From: Kiritimatiellia bacterium
GTDB lineage: Bacteria > Verrucomicrobiota > Kiritimatiellia > RFP12 > UBA1067
Length of the DNA stretch: 52,623 nucleotides
Direction: 5' to 3'
Assembly (NCBI GenBank): GCA_016284515.1
Contig: JAEEOY010000102.1
Span: forward strand, 1-52,623
Below are positions 36,089 to 44,393 of the stretch, piece by piece. Position numbers and translations under genes: made by a program. Every line of letters starts with the position of its first letter. Position 1 is the stretch's first letter. The notes beneath the pieces are model-generated. The model saw only the letters and a program-made list of their open reading frames with translations. It was not told where the DNA came from and searched no databases.

Positions 36089-36514
36089 ATGGCTAAGAAA
36101 GTCACTGGAGTCGTAAAGCTCCAGATTCCCGCCGGCGCCGCGAATCCCGCGCCGCCTGTGGGTCCCGCCCTCGGTTCTGCTGGTGTCAACATCATGCAGT
36201 TCTGCAAGGAGTTCAACGCCAAGACGGCGAAGGACTCGGGGCTCGTAATCCCCGTGATCATCACGGTCTACCAGGACCGCAGCTTCTCGCTGCAGTTCAA
36301 GTCGCCGCCTGCGTCCACGCTCCTCAAGAAGGAGGCGGGTCTCGCCAAGGGCAGCGGCGTTCCCAACAAGAACAAGGTCGGCAAGGTCACCAAGGCCCAG
36401 CTTCTCAAGATCGTCGAGATGAAGAAGGCTGACCTCAACACCGACGATCCGGAGCAGGCAGTCAAGATGATCGCCGGCACGGCTCGCAACATGGGAATCG
36501 AGGTGGTCGAATGA
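36089..36514 (+). CDS. rplK: 50S ribosomal protein L11
   Basis: The protein has 141 residues. I chose ATG 36089 ([18 protein letters not shown]) because AAGGAAAAGG precedes it; the frame opens earlier at 36026 but that region has no family similarity. Motifs are [21 protein letters not shown] and the C-terminal RNA-binding ending [13 protein letters not shown]11 forms the GTPase-associated centre where EF-Tu acts. The stop overlaps the rplA start (ATGA). Confidence 0.96.
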   Translation: MAKKVTGVVKLQIPAGAANPAPPVGPALGSAGVNIMQFCKEFNAKTAKDSGLVIPVIITVYQDRSFSLQFKSPPASTLLKKEAGLAKGSGVPNKNKVGKVTKAQLLKIVEMKKADLNTDDPEQAVKMIAGTARNMGIEVVE

Positions 36515-37206
36515 GCACTCACGGAAAGAAGTATTTCAACGCGCTGAAGAAGGCCCCCAAGAAGGCCGTCTCCCTCGACGAGGCCGTCAAGTTCGTCAAG
36601 GCGAACCCCGGCGCCAAGTTCGACGAGACGATCGACGTCTACTTCCGCCTCGGCAGCGACCTCACCAAGGGCGACACCGCTGTTCGCGGAACCGTCAAGC
36701 TCCCCAACGGCTCGGGCAAGACTGTCAAGGTGGCAGTGTTCGCGGGCGGCGAGCAGGCTGAGGCCGCGAAGGCCGCCGGCGCTGATTTCGTCGGTCTCGC
36801 CGACCTCATCGAGAAGGTCTCGAAGGAGGGCTGGTGCGACTTTGACGTGGCGATCGCCACGGTCGAGGCGATGAAGGAAGTCAGGAAGTGCGCTCGTATC
36901 CTCGGTCCGCGCGGCCTCATGCCTAACCCCAAGACCGGCACTGTCACGGATGACACCGCGACGGCCGTCAAGGAGGCCAAGGGCGGCAAGGTCGACTTCC
37001 GTATGGACAAGACGGGCAACCTCGCGGTCGTCGCGGGCAAGCGCTCGTTCGAAGCCGACAAGCTCGTCGGCAACATCAAGGCTATCGTCTCCGCCGTCCA
37101 GGCCGCGAAGCCCGCCACCGTCAAGGGCGTCTTCATCAAGTCGATGACGATCTCGTCCACGATGGGCGTCGGAGTTCCGGTCGTGCTCACGAGCGATGCC
37201 GAATAA
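36511..37206 (+). CDS. rplA: 50S ribosomal protein L1
   Basis: The protein has 231 residues, normal length. It begins [10 protein letters not shown] and has the family signature [19 protein letters not shown] near residue 128, followed by [14 protein letters not shown] and the C-terminal [16 protein letters not shown]1 forms the L1 stalk and in many bacteria represses its own operon. The ATG overlaps the rplK stop. Confidence 0.96.
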   Translation: MSTHGKKYFNALKKAPKKAVSLDEAVKFVKANPGAKFDETIDVYFRLGSDLTKGDTAVRGTVKLPNGSGKTVKVAVFAGGEQAEAAKAAGADFVGLADLIEKVSKEGWCDFDVAIATVEAMKEVRKCARILGPRGLMPNPKTGTVTDDTATAVKEAKGGKVDFRMDKTGNLAVVAGKRSFEADKLVGNIKAIVSAVQAAKPATVKGVFIKSMTISSTMGVGVPVVLTSDAE

Positions 37207-37220
37207 GGGAGGATCTTGAA

Positions 37221-37742
37221 ATGAGAATCGAAAAGATCGCAATTCTCGACGAAGTCGTCGCCCGCGTCAAGGACTCGGACTACTGCTTCATCGTCAACCA
37301 CGGCGGCGTCACCGTCGCTCAGTTCGCCAAGCTCCGCAAGGCCCTCAAGGCCGTTGACAGCCGTCTTCTCGTCGTGAAGAACTCCTTCCTCGGGAAGGTC
37401 GCGAAGGAGAAGGGCTGGAGCGACGACGTCAACGCGATGCTCCAGGGCAACACCGCCATCGTCACCGGACACGGCGAGCCCACCGCGGTCGCCAAGGCCA
37501 TTATGGAGTTCGTCAAGGACTCCGGCGGCAAGGCTTCCGTCAAGGGCGCGGACTACGACAACAAGATCGTGGATGCCGCGATGGTCGAGGCGCTCTCCAA
37601 GGTGCCCGGCAAGGACCAGCTCCGCGCAACCCTCCTCATGCTCCTCAAGGAGCCTGCGACCCGCCTCGCGCGCGTCCTCTCCGAGAAGGCCAAGAAGGAA
37701 GGCGGCGACGCCGCTCCCGCTCCGGAGACTCCGGCCGCGTAA
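37221..37742 (+). CDS. rplJ: 50S ribosomal protein L10
   Basis: The protein has 173 residues. L10 anchors the L7/L12 stalk. The sequence shows FIVNHGGVTVAQFAKLRKAL, VVKNSFLGKVAKEKG and GNTAIVTGHGEPTAVAKAI. The C-terminal helix that carries L7/L12 dimers ends in an Ala/Pro-rich tail (GGDAAPAPETPAA). AAGGGAGG lies just before the ATG. Only 14 bases separate it from rplA, leaving no room for the long L10 leader RNA found in some bacteria. Confidence 0.95.
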   Translation: MRIEKIAILDEVVARVKDSDYCFIVNHGGVTVAQFAKLRKALKAVDSRLLVVKNSFLGKVAKEKGWSDDVNAMLQGNTAIVTGHGEPTAVAKAIMEFVKDSGGKASVKGADYDNKIVDAAMVEALSKVPGKDQLRATLLMLLKEPATRLARVLSEKAKKEGGDAAPAPETPAA

Positions 37743-37800
37743 CAACAAATTTCCTTGGCATGAAAAACGGCCAAGGTTGAACTAAAAAGGAAACAAAAAA

Positions 37801-38166
37801 ATGACAAACGAAGAGATCATCAAGGAGCTGTCGGGCAAGACGGTTCTCGAAATCAACGAGCTCGTCAAGGCTCTCGAAGAGGCGTGGGGCGTTTCCGCCG
37901 CCGCCGCAGTCGCAGTCGCGGGTCCCGCCGCTGGCGCCGCTCCTGCCGAAGAGAAGACCGAGTTCGACGTCATCCTCAAGGCCGCTGGCGCGAACAAGAT
38001 CGCCGTCATCAAGGAGATCCGCGCGATCACCGGTCTTGGCCTCAAGGACGCCAAGGACATGGTCGACGGCGCTCCCAAGAAGGTCAAGGAAGCCATCGCC
38101 AAGGACGAGGCCGAGAAGATCGCCGAGCAGCTCAAGAAGGCCGGCGCCGAAGTCGAGGTCAAGTAA
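37801..38166 (+). CDS. rplL: 50S ribosomal protein L7/L12
   Basis: The protein has 121 residues with an N-terminal dimerisation helix ([16 protein letters not shown]), an Ala/Pro hinge ([20 protein letters not shown]) and a C-terminal factor-binding domain ([17 protein letters not shown]). It is the last gene of the ribosomal block. A strong terminator follows within 25 bases, and rpoB/rpoC, the usual next genes, are absent. Confidence 0.97.
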   Translation: MTNEEIIKELSGKTVLEINELVKALEEAWGVSAAAAVAVAGPAAGAAPAEEKTEFDVILKAAGANKIAVIKEIRAITGLGLKDAKDMVDGAPKKVKEAIAKDEAEKIAEQLKKAGAEVEVK

Positions 38167-38188
38167 GACATCGGCTTTCCAAAGCCAC

Positions 38189-38221
38189 AAAAGGACGCGG
38201 CACATGTGCCGCGTCCTTTTT
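38189..38221 (+). terminator. Intrinsic terminator after rplL (32-bp perfect palindrome)
   Basis: AAAAGGACGCGGCACA (38189-38204) and its exact reverse complement (38205-38220), ending in five T residues. The arms contain GACGCGGCA/TGCCGCGTC, shared with the repeats at 27834 and 28869. Confidence 0.9.
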
Positions 38222-38272
38222 GTCATGCGGGAATCACACTTTAGGGGCATGTGCGAGGTGGCAGGAATTTAG

Positions 38273-38278
38273 TATACT
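38273..38278 (+). promoter_or_regulatory. -10 element of the aldo/keto reductase gene
   Basis: TATACT, 21 bases before ATG 38300; no clear -35. GAGAGGGG lies in the leader as ribosome-binding site. Confidence 0.45.
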
Positions 38279-38299
38279 ATTTGCCGAGAGGGGCACAAC

Positions 38300-39262
38300 A
38301 TGAAACTCAATCCCATAATCTTCGGCACCAGCTGTCTCGGGAACCTCTACAGGGAGATTCCGATGGAGACCAAAGTCGCCATCGCGGCGGAGTGGTTCAA
38401 GGCATATTCGCATCCGACGATCGACTCCGCCGGGAAATATGGCGCGGGGCTGTCTCTTGAATGCATCGGCAGGGCGCTCAAGGCGCTCGGCAAGACAGCG
38501 GACGACATCGACATCAGCGTCAAGCTCGGATGGCGCAGATCGCGCCGGCTTGAGTCCGGCGAGGAGCCGACGTTCGAGCCGGGCGCATGGAAGGGGCTTG
38601 AGTGGGACGCCGTGCAGGACATCTCGCATGACGGGATCCTGCGCTGCTGCGAGGAGGCCAAGGCTCTTCTGGGCGACTATCCGGTTGGCCTAGTCAGCGT
38701 GCACGATCCAGACGAGTACCTCGCGTCTCATGTCTCACGCCAAAAGGCGCGGGACGATATACATGGCGCATACGAGGCGCTTTTCGAACTCAAGGCGCGC
38801 GGCGAGGTGAAGGCTGTCGGAATCGGCGCAAAGGACTGGCGCGTAATCAGGGAGCTGTGGGACATGGGCATCCGCTTCGACTGGGCGATGTTCGCCTGCG
38901 CGCCGACCCTGCTCGTGCATCCGCCGGAGCTTCTGGACTTCGTGGGGCGGCTGAAGGCCGCGGGCGTTACGCTCATCGACTCGGCGGTGTTCAACGGAGG
39001 CTTTCTCATGGGGTCCAACATGCTCGACTACCGCGAGGCGGACCCCAAACGCGACGCGGAGGCGTTCGCGTTCCGCGACCGCTACCTCGCGCTCTGTCGC
39101 GAACGGGCGCTCGATCCGGCAGCCGTGGCGGTCGAATACGCCTTCCGCCTCGGCTTCGACTCCGTCGCGCTCAATACGTCCAATCCGAAACGCGTGGTCC
39201 AGAACGCGCGCTACGGCGAGCACCGATCCCCGGCGGCGTTCTGGGACGCCCTCGGGGTGTGA
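38300..39262 (+). CDS. Aldo/keto reductase (D-threo-aldose/L-fucose dehydrogenase-like)
   Basis: The protein has 320 residues with a TIM-barrel fold. It opens NPIIFGTSCLGNLY. Catalytic positions appear as the Asp and Tyr in TIDSAGKYGAG, the Lys in ISVKLG and the His in LVSVHDPDEY. The C-terminus has the NADP-binding segment SVALNTSNPKRVVQN. The acid/base set and the long variable region after KLG resemble bacterial aldose 1-dehydrogenases, but substrate is not determined by sequence. It appears monocistronic, with a promoter directly upstream and a terminator-like hairpin downstream (39305-39320). Confidence 0.9.
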   Translation: MKLNPIIFGTSCLGNLYREIPMETKVAIAAEWFKAYSHPTIDSAGKYGAGLSLECIGRALKALGKTADDIDISVKLGWRRSRRLESGEEPTFEPGAWKGLEWDAVQDISHDGILRCCEEAKALLGDYPVGLVSVHDPDEYLASHVSRQKARDDIHGAYEALFELKARGEVKAVGIGAKDWRVIRELWDMGIRFDWAMFACAPTLLVHPPELLDFVGRLKAAGVTLIDSAVFNGGFLMGSNMLDYREADPKRDAEAFAFRDRYLALCRERALDPAAVAVEYAFRLGFDSVALNTSNPKRVVQNARYGEHRSPAAFWDALGV

Positions 39263-39304
39263 CCGCATTGCCGCGTCCGCGCCGGACGAAAATATTGGTC
39301 TATA

Positions 39305-39325
39305 GAGGCACGGCGGCCTCGTTTT
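39305..39325 (+). terminator. Terminator-like hairpin before fhs
   Basis: GAGGC (39305-39309), loop ACGGCG, GCCTC (39316-39320) and GTTTT. It directly abuts the fhs -10 element. Confidence 0.5.
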
Positions 39326-39326
39326 G

Positions 39327-39335
39327 TGGTATAAT
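39327..39335 (+). promoter_or_regulatory. Extended -10 element of fhs (leaderless)
   Basis: TGGTATAAT, ending 6 bases before ATG 39342, with no Shine-Dalgarno. Confidence 0.7.
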
Positions 39336-39341
39336 GTCCGT

Positions 39342-41105
39342 ATGAAACTTGATCCGACGAAGATGAAGGACTGGCAGATCGCCGAAGCTGCCGAGGAGAA
39401 TCTCAAGAGCGCAGCCGAGCTCGTGAAGGAGCTAGGGCTTAAGGACGACGAGTGGACGCCGTACGGACGCGTCCTCGCGAAGGTCGACGTCACGAAGGTC
39501 CTGAAGCGCGTGGGCGCGGGGCGGAAGGGCAAGTACATAGACGTCACCGCCATCACTCCGACGGCGCTCGGCGAAGGTAAGACCACGACCACGCTCGGCC
39601 TCGTAGAGGGCCTCGGGCGGCTCGGCAAGAAGGTCATCGGATGCGTCCGCCAGCCCTCCGGCGGCCCCACCTTCAACATCAAGGGCAGCGCGGCGGGCGG
39701 CGGCCTCGCGCAGGTCGTTCCGCTAACCTCGCTCTCGCTCGGCCTCACCGGCGACATCGACGCCATCACGAACGCCAACAACCTCGCGATGGTCGCGCTC
39801 AACTCCAGGATGCAGCACGAGCGCAACCACGACGACGCGTGGCTCGCCGAGCGCGGACTGAAGCGCCTCGACATCGACCCGGAGCGCATACAGTTCCGCT
39901 GGGCGATGGACTTCTGCGCGCAGGGCCTCAGGAACATCGAGATCGGACGCGGCGGAAAGCTCGACGGCTTCAACTGCGCGAGCGGCTTCTACATCACGGT
40001 CGCCTCCGAGGTGATGGCGATACTCGCGATGAGCGCGGACCTCAAGGACCTGCGCGAAAGGCTTTCGAAGATCATCGTCGCCTACTCGAAGAGCGGCGCT
40101 CCCGTCACGACGAAGGACCTCGAGGTGGACGGCGCGATGTGCGCGCTCCTCGTGAACGCGATACAGCCGACGCTGATGCAGTCCATCGAGGGGCAGCCGA
40201 TGTTCGTCCACGCGGGGCCGTTCGCCAACATCGCGATCGGGCAGAACTCCGTGGTCGCGGACAGGCTCGCGTGCGCGCTCGGCGACTACGTCGTCACGGA
40301 GAGCGGCTTCGCGTCCGACATGGGCTACGAGAAGTTCTGGAACATCAAGTGCCGCTGCTCGGGGCTCAAGCCCGACGCCGTCGTTCTCGTCGCGACGGTG
40401 CGCGCGCTCAAGGCGCACGGCGGCGCGCCCGCGGTGAAAGCGGGGCTTCCGCTCGATCCCGTCTACACGACGGAGAACCTCGACCTCCTCAGGAAGGGAT
40501 GCGACAACCTCCTCGCGCACATCGACATCATCCGCCGCTCGGGCGTGCAGCCCGTGGTGTGCCTCAACGCGTTCTACACCGACACGCCCGCAGAGCGTGC
40601 GCTCGTCAAGGAGATAGCCGAGGGCGCGGGCGCGCGCTTCGCAGTGAGCGACCACTGGCTCAAGGGCGGCGAGGGCGCGGTGGAGCTCGCGGAGGCCGTC
40701 ATCAAGGCGTGCGACGAGCCCAACTCCTTCGAGTTCCTGTGCGACCTCGCGGAGCCTCTCAAGGACCGCATCGAGAAGCAGGTGAAGGAGGTCTACGGCG
40801 GCGACGGGGTGGACTTCGAGCCGCTCGCGCTCGAGAAGCTCGCGGCGTTCCAGAAGGACCCCGAGACGGCGCGCCTCCCCGTGTGCGTCGCGAAGACGCA
40901 GTACTCGCTCTCCCACGATCCGAAGCTCCTTGGGCGTCCGAAGGGATGGCGCATGCCGGTCAAGGACGTTCTCATCTACAGGGGCGCGGGACTCGTAGTC
41001 CCGGTCGCGGGCGAGATCAAGCTGATGCCCGGCACGTCGGCCTCCCCGGCGTACAGGCGCATCGACGTCGATGTTGAAACAGGAAAGGTGAAAGGACTCT
41101 TCTGA
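39342..41105 (+). CDS. fhs: Formate-tetrahydrofolate ligase
   Basis: The enzyme makes 10-formyl-THF from formate, ATP and THF. I start at ATG 39342 (587 residues), because the promoter overlaps the upstream part of the open frame and the family begins near here. The ATP loop is TALGEGKTTTTLG. Other conserved stretches are VRQPSGGPTFNIKGSAAGGG, LTGDIDAITNANN, HAGPFANIAIG and CRCSGLKPDAVVLVATVRAL. It is about 30 residues longer than most. The product feeds the transformylase at 14127. cpaB begins 1 base after the stop. Confidence 0.95.
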   Translation: MKLDPTKMKDWQIAEAAEENLKSAAELVKELGLKDDEWTPYGRVLAKVDVTKVLKRVGAGRKGKYIDVTAITPTALGEGKTTTTLGLVEGLGRLGKKVIGCVRQPSGGPTFNIKGSAAGGGLAQVVPLTSLSLGLTGDIDAITNANNLAMVALNSRMQHERNHDDAWLAERGLKRLDIDPERIQFRWAMDFCAQGLRNIEIGRGGKLDGFNCASGFYITVASEVMAILAMSADLKDLRERLSKIIVAYSKSGAPVTTKDLEVDGAMCALLVNAIQPTLMQSIEGQPMFVHAGPFANIAIGQNSVVADRLACALGDYVVTESGFASDMGYEKFWNIKCRCSGLKPDAVVLVATVRALKAHGGAPAVKAGLPLDPVYTTENLDLLRKGCDNLLAHIDIIRRSGVQPVVCLNAFYTDTPAERALVKEIAEGAGARFAVSDHWLKGGEGAVELAEAVIKACDEPNSFEFLCDLAEPLKDRIEKQVKEVYGGDGVDFEPLALEKLAAFQKDPETARLPVCVAKTQYSLSHDPKLLGRPKGWRMPVKDVLIYRGAGLVVPVAGEIKLMPGTSASPAYRRIDVDVETGKVKGLF

Positions 41106-41106
41106 C

Positions 41107-41922
41107 ATGCAGCGCAAGATAGTTCTGATAGTCTCCCTCGTCGCAGGTCTCATCGCGGCGCTTTTGACGCGTATGTACCTGACCGTCAAGGAGAACGAGA
41201 TACTCGCCGAGAAGAAGCGGCTTGTCGATCGCTACGGGACGATCGAAGTCCTCGCGTTCACGCACGACGTCCCGTCGGGAACGGTCCTCACGAAGAGCGA
41301 CATTGGGAAAATGACGATGCCTGGACGAGGACTGAGCGGACAGGCTCTCACGATGGAGAACCTGGATGATGTCATTGGGCGTAAGACCGTGACCGGACAC
41401 AAGGCGAAGGAAGTCCTGTTCTGGTACGACATCGAGGGGGGCGATCCGTCGGTCAGGGGTCTTTCTGCCGACGTCAAACGCCAGATGCGCGCGATTTCCA
41501 TCAACGTCAACGGCTCGGCGTCGGTGAGCGGAATGATCAAGCCGAACGACCACGTCGACGTCATCGGCACGTTCAACTTCCCGGACGACGAGGGCAAGAT
41601 CAAGCGCGGCGATCCCGTCACCTGCACGATCCTCCAGAACGTGCTTGTGCTTGCGACTGGCAAGGACACCTCGAAGTCCCAGACGCGCGAGCTCGGCATG
41701 CGCACGTCGGGCGGATACTCCACGGTCACGCTCGAGGTGACGCCGCGCGAGGCGGAGATGCTCGCCTTCGCGGAGCAGATAAAGGGCCGTCTCATCCTCA
41801 CGCTCAGGAACCGCAACGACACCTCCTCCGAGAAGGAGCTCCCGCAGGTCGACTACATGAAGATCCGCCAGGAGATGGAGGAACTCAACCAGAAGCGCCA
41901 GCTCAGGCTCGGCGGAAGGTAA
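41107..41922 (+). CDS. cpaB: Flp pilus assembly protein CpaB (RcpC)
   Basis: The protein has 271 residues with an N-terminal membrane anchor (KIVLIVSLVAGLIAALLTRM). A SAF-like domain follows (VLAFTHDVPSGTVLTKSDI) and then the CpaB/RcpC core (MRAISINVNGSASVSGMIKP, NDHVDVIGTFN, TVTLEVTPREAEMLAFAEQ). CpaB sits in the periplasm near the secretin of Tad pili. The ATG is 1 base after the fhs stop, so it is translationally linked to an unrelated metabolic gene. The next gene, 4 bases on, is the matching ATPase. Confidence 0.9.
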   Translation: MQRKIVLIVSLVAGLIAALLTRMYLTVKENEILAEKKRLVDRYGTIEVLAFTHDVPSGTVLTKSDIGKMTMPGRGLSGQALTMENLDDVIGRKTVTGHKAKEVLFWYDIEGGDPSVRGLSADVKRQMRAISINVNGSASVSGMIKPNDHVDVIGTFNFPDDEGKIKRGDPVTCTILQNVLVLATGKDTSKSQTRELGMRTSGGYSTVTLEVTPREAEMLAFAEQIKGRLILTLRNRNDTSSEKELPQVDYMKIRQEMEELNQKRQLRLGGR

Positions 41923-41926
41923 GGCG

Positions 41927-43675
41927 ATGATACTCACCACCCTCATCGGCGGAGACCGCGAATCCCGCACCCTAACGGATGGGACATACATGATCGGGCG
42001 CAACGAGACGTGTCCGATACGCTTCGACTTCCCCGACGTCTCGGAGCGCCACGCTATACTGACGGTCCGCGACGGAGTCGCCGTGCTGGAGGATCTCCAC
42101 AGCGCCAACGGCACTTATGTGAACGGCGAGCCGATCGACGGAGCCGTCAAGCTTGACGGCGGGATGGTCATCCAGATCGGCGAGTCGATGATGAGGGTGT
42201 GCGACGACGGAGACTGGGTGGCCTCCGCTGCGGAAGGACAGGGCGGCGAGGCGATTTCGGAAGAGGCGCCCCAGGTGCCCGACTCCGCCGCGGCGGTGTC
42301 CGCTCCCGCCGGAAGCGTCGGCGGATTCGGCGACGAGGAGGTTCCGCCTCCGCCGGATCCGATGCGCGAGCTCAGGCGCAGCGTGCAGGAGCAGATACAG
42401 CGCGAGCTCCTCAAGCGCATGGACATGAAGCGCCTCACTGTGCAGGGCGTCGACAGGGAAGGGCTCGAGGACACCGCGCGAGAAAAGATTCGCCAGATCA
42501 TCGACGAGGTCGTGTCGAACGGACGCCTCCCCGAGGGAATCGATCCTGTGCGCCTCGAGGACGACGTCTTCAACGAGGCCATGCGCCTCGGGCCGCTTGA
42601 GGAGCTTCTCGCAGACGACTCGGTGAGCGAGATCATGGTTAACGGTCCGGACAAGGTCTACATCGAGCGCGGAGGAAAGCTCCAGCTCTCGGACTGCCAG
42701 TTTACGGATGACGCGAGCGTGCTTTCCGTAATTGAGCGCATCATCGCACCGCTCGGCCGCCGCTGCGACGAATCGCAGCCGTACGTCGACGCGCGACTTG
42801 CGGACGGAAGCCGCGTAAACGCGATCATCGCTCCGCTCGCGCTCTCGGGCCCCACGATAACGATCCGAAAGTTCTCCAAGAAGGCGCTCACGCCGGAGGA
42901 CTTCATCCGCTTCGGCACGTGGACGCACAACGCTGCCGAGTTCATGAAGCTCTGCGTCCTCCTGAGGAAGAACATCATCGTGGCCGGCGGAACGGGCTCC
43001 GGAAAGACGACGCTCCTCAACCTGCTCTCGGGCTACATCCCGCACTCCGAGCGAATCGTGACGGTCGAGGACGCGGCGGAACTGAGGCTCCAGCAGCCGC
43101 ACGTCGTCCGCCTCGAGGCGCGCCCGCCGAACATCGAGGGCAAGGGCGCGGTGCCGATACGCGACCTCGTGAAGAACTGCCTCAGAATGCGCCCCGACCG
43201 CATCATCGTAGGCGAATGCCGCGGCGGCGAGGCTCTGGACATGCTGCAGGCGATGAACACCGGACACGACGGCTCGCTCACGACCGTCCACGCGAACTCG
43301 CCGCGCGACGTCATCTCCCGTCTCGAGACGATGGTGCTCATGAGCGGAATGGAGCTCCCCTCGCGCGCGATACGCGAGCAGATCGCGTCCGCAGTCGACA
43401 TCATCATCCACGAGTCGCGCATGTCGGACGGCTCGCGCAAGGTGACGGCGATCACCGAGGTGACTGGGCTCGAGGGCAACCAGATCGTGATGCAGGACAT
43501 CTTCGCGTTCCGTCAGAAGGGCGTCGGGCCGGACGGGAAGATCATCGGCGAGTTCAAGCCCACGGGCGCGATGCCGACTTGGTACGACCAGCTCTCCGGG
43601 CGCGGCATAAAGTGCGACCCGAAGATGTTCGACCCCGATTCAAACGTCAACGTGACACTGGAGCGCACGAGATGA
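41927..43675 (+). CDS. cpaF: FHA-domain/CpaF-type (TadA) secretion ATPase fusion
   Basis: The protein has 582 residues. Residues of about 15-90 form a forkhead-associated domain with its phospho-Thr-binding marks (MIGRNETCP, SERHAIL, HSANGTYVNG). A Pro/acidic linker follows (about 100-145), then the TadA/CpaF ATPase: ELLADDSVSEIMVNG, DESQPYVDARLADGS, Walker A GGTGSGKTTLL (Lys360), DAAELRLQQPHV, MRPDRIIVGECRGGEA and the His box LTTVHANSPRD. It would power Tad pilus assembly at the inner membrane. An FHA domain implies control by Ser/Thr phosphorylation. tadB overlaps its end. Confidence 0.93.
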   Translation: MILTTLIGGDRESRTLTDGTYMIGRNETCPIRFDFPDVSERHAILTVRDGVAVLEDLHSANGTYVNGEPIDGAVKLDGGMVIQIGESMMRVCDDGDWVASAAEGQGGEAISEEAPQVPDSAAAVSAPAGSVGGFGDEEVPPPPDPMRELRRSVQEQIQRELLKRMDMKRLTVQGVDREGLEDTAREKIRQIIDEVVSNGRLPEGIDPVRLEDDVFNEAMRLGPLEELLADDSVSEIMVNGPDKVYIERGGKLQLSDCQFTDDASVLSVIERIIAPLGRRCDESQPYVDARLADGSRVNAIIAPLALSGPTITIRKFSKKALTPEDFIRFGTWTHNAAEFMKLCVLLRKNIIVAGGTGSGKTTLLNLLSGYIPHSERIVTVEDAAELRLQQPHVVRLEARPPNIEGKGAVPIRDLVKNCLRMRPDRIIVGECRGGEALDMLQAMNTGHDGSLTTVHANSPRDVISRLETMVLMSGMELPSRAIREQIASAVDIIIHESRMSDGSRKVTAITEVTGLEGNQIVMQDIFAFRQKGVGPDGKIIGEFKPTGAMPTWYDQLSGRGIKCDPKMFDPDSNVNVTLERTR

Positions 43676-44349
43676 TACTGTGGCTTTCAGTCGTCCTTTT
43701 CGGACTCTGCTTTGCGGGCGTCGCGTGGTACTTCTGCGCGGGCGTGAAGATCAAGGCCGGCTGGCAGAACGGGCAGAGCCCCCTCGCGCGCTGGCTCGAC
43801 CAGCGCAGGCGCGACAAGTTCAACGAGCAGCTTCCCGAGGCGCTTGCGACGATGTCGAACGCGCTGAGGGCGGGCTTCTCGCTGTCGCAGGCGTTCGACT
43901 CCGTCGTCGCGCAGGGCGAGAAGCCGATGAGCGAGGAGTTCGCGATCCTGCAGCAGCAGCTGAGGATCGGCATGAGCTTCGAGGACGCGCTCGAGTCGAT
44001 GTCGCAGCGCGTCGGGTCGGACGACCTCACGCTCGTGACGACGGCGATTCTCATAAGCCGCAAGACGGGCGGAAACGTCACCGAGATCTTCGACAAGATA
44101 TCCGAGACGATACGCGGCCGCATGCGCATCGAGCGCAAGGTGAAGACGATGACGGCGCAGGGCCGCATGCAGGGCATAATCGTCTCGGTGATGCCGATTT
44201 TCCTCGGCGTCGTGATGACGGTCCTCAAGCCGAACCTGATGATTCCGTTCATGTGCAGCTTCACCGGCGTCGCCTCGATCGGCGCGATGCTCCTGCTCAT
44301 CATAGTCGGCTGGCTCATCATCCGCAAGATCATCAAGATCGACGTCTGA
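43672..44349 (+). CDS. tadB: Tad/type II secretion inner-membrane platform protein TadB
   Basis: The protein has 225 residues starting at ATG 43672, overlapping the cpaF stop (ATGATA). One N-terminal helix (ILWLSVVLFGLCFAGVAWYF) precedes the T2SSF domain (EQLPEALATMSNALRAGFSL, GMSFEDALESM, FDKISETIRGRMRIERKVK). Two C-terminal membrane helices follow. It lacks the longer N-terminal part of many TadB proteins. TadC, which normally follows, is absent; a terminator lies 9 bases after the stop. It is presumed to form the assembly platform with CpaF. Confidence 0.92.
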   Translation: MILWLSVVLFGLCFAGVAWYFCAGVKIKAGWQNGQSPLARWLDQRRRDKFNEQLPEALATMSNALRAGFSLSQAFDSVVAQGEKPMSEEFAILQQQLRIGMSFEDALESMSQRVGSDDLTLVTTAILISRKTGGNVTEIFDKISETIRGRMRIERKVKTMTAQGRMQGIIVSVMPIFLGVVMTVLKPNLMIPFMCSFTGVASIGAMLLLIIVGWLIIRKIIKIDV

Positions 44350-44356
44350 CGCCTCT

Positions 44357-44385
44357 TTGCGCGCCGGGCGCATTTTTGGTAAAAT
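44357..44385 (+). promoter_or_regulatory. Promoter of bamA overlapping the tadB terminator
   Basis: TTGCGC (44357-44362), a 17-base spacer and TAAAAT (44380-44385) preceded by TGG. The -10 ends 8 bases before ATG 44394. Confidence 0.6.
44358..44377 (+). terminator. Intrinsic terminator after tadB
   Basis: TGCGC (44358-44362), loop GCCGG, GCGCA (44368-44372) and five T residues. Confidence 0.75.
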
Positions 44386-44393
44386 ATCAGCTT

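Noticed and set aside
37207..37220. L10 leader regulatory RNA before rplJ
   Set aside because: Only 14 bases separate rplA and rplJ, too short for the known leader.
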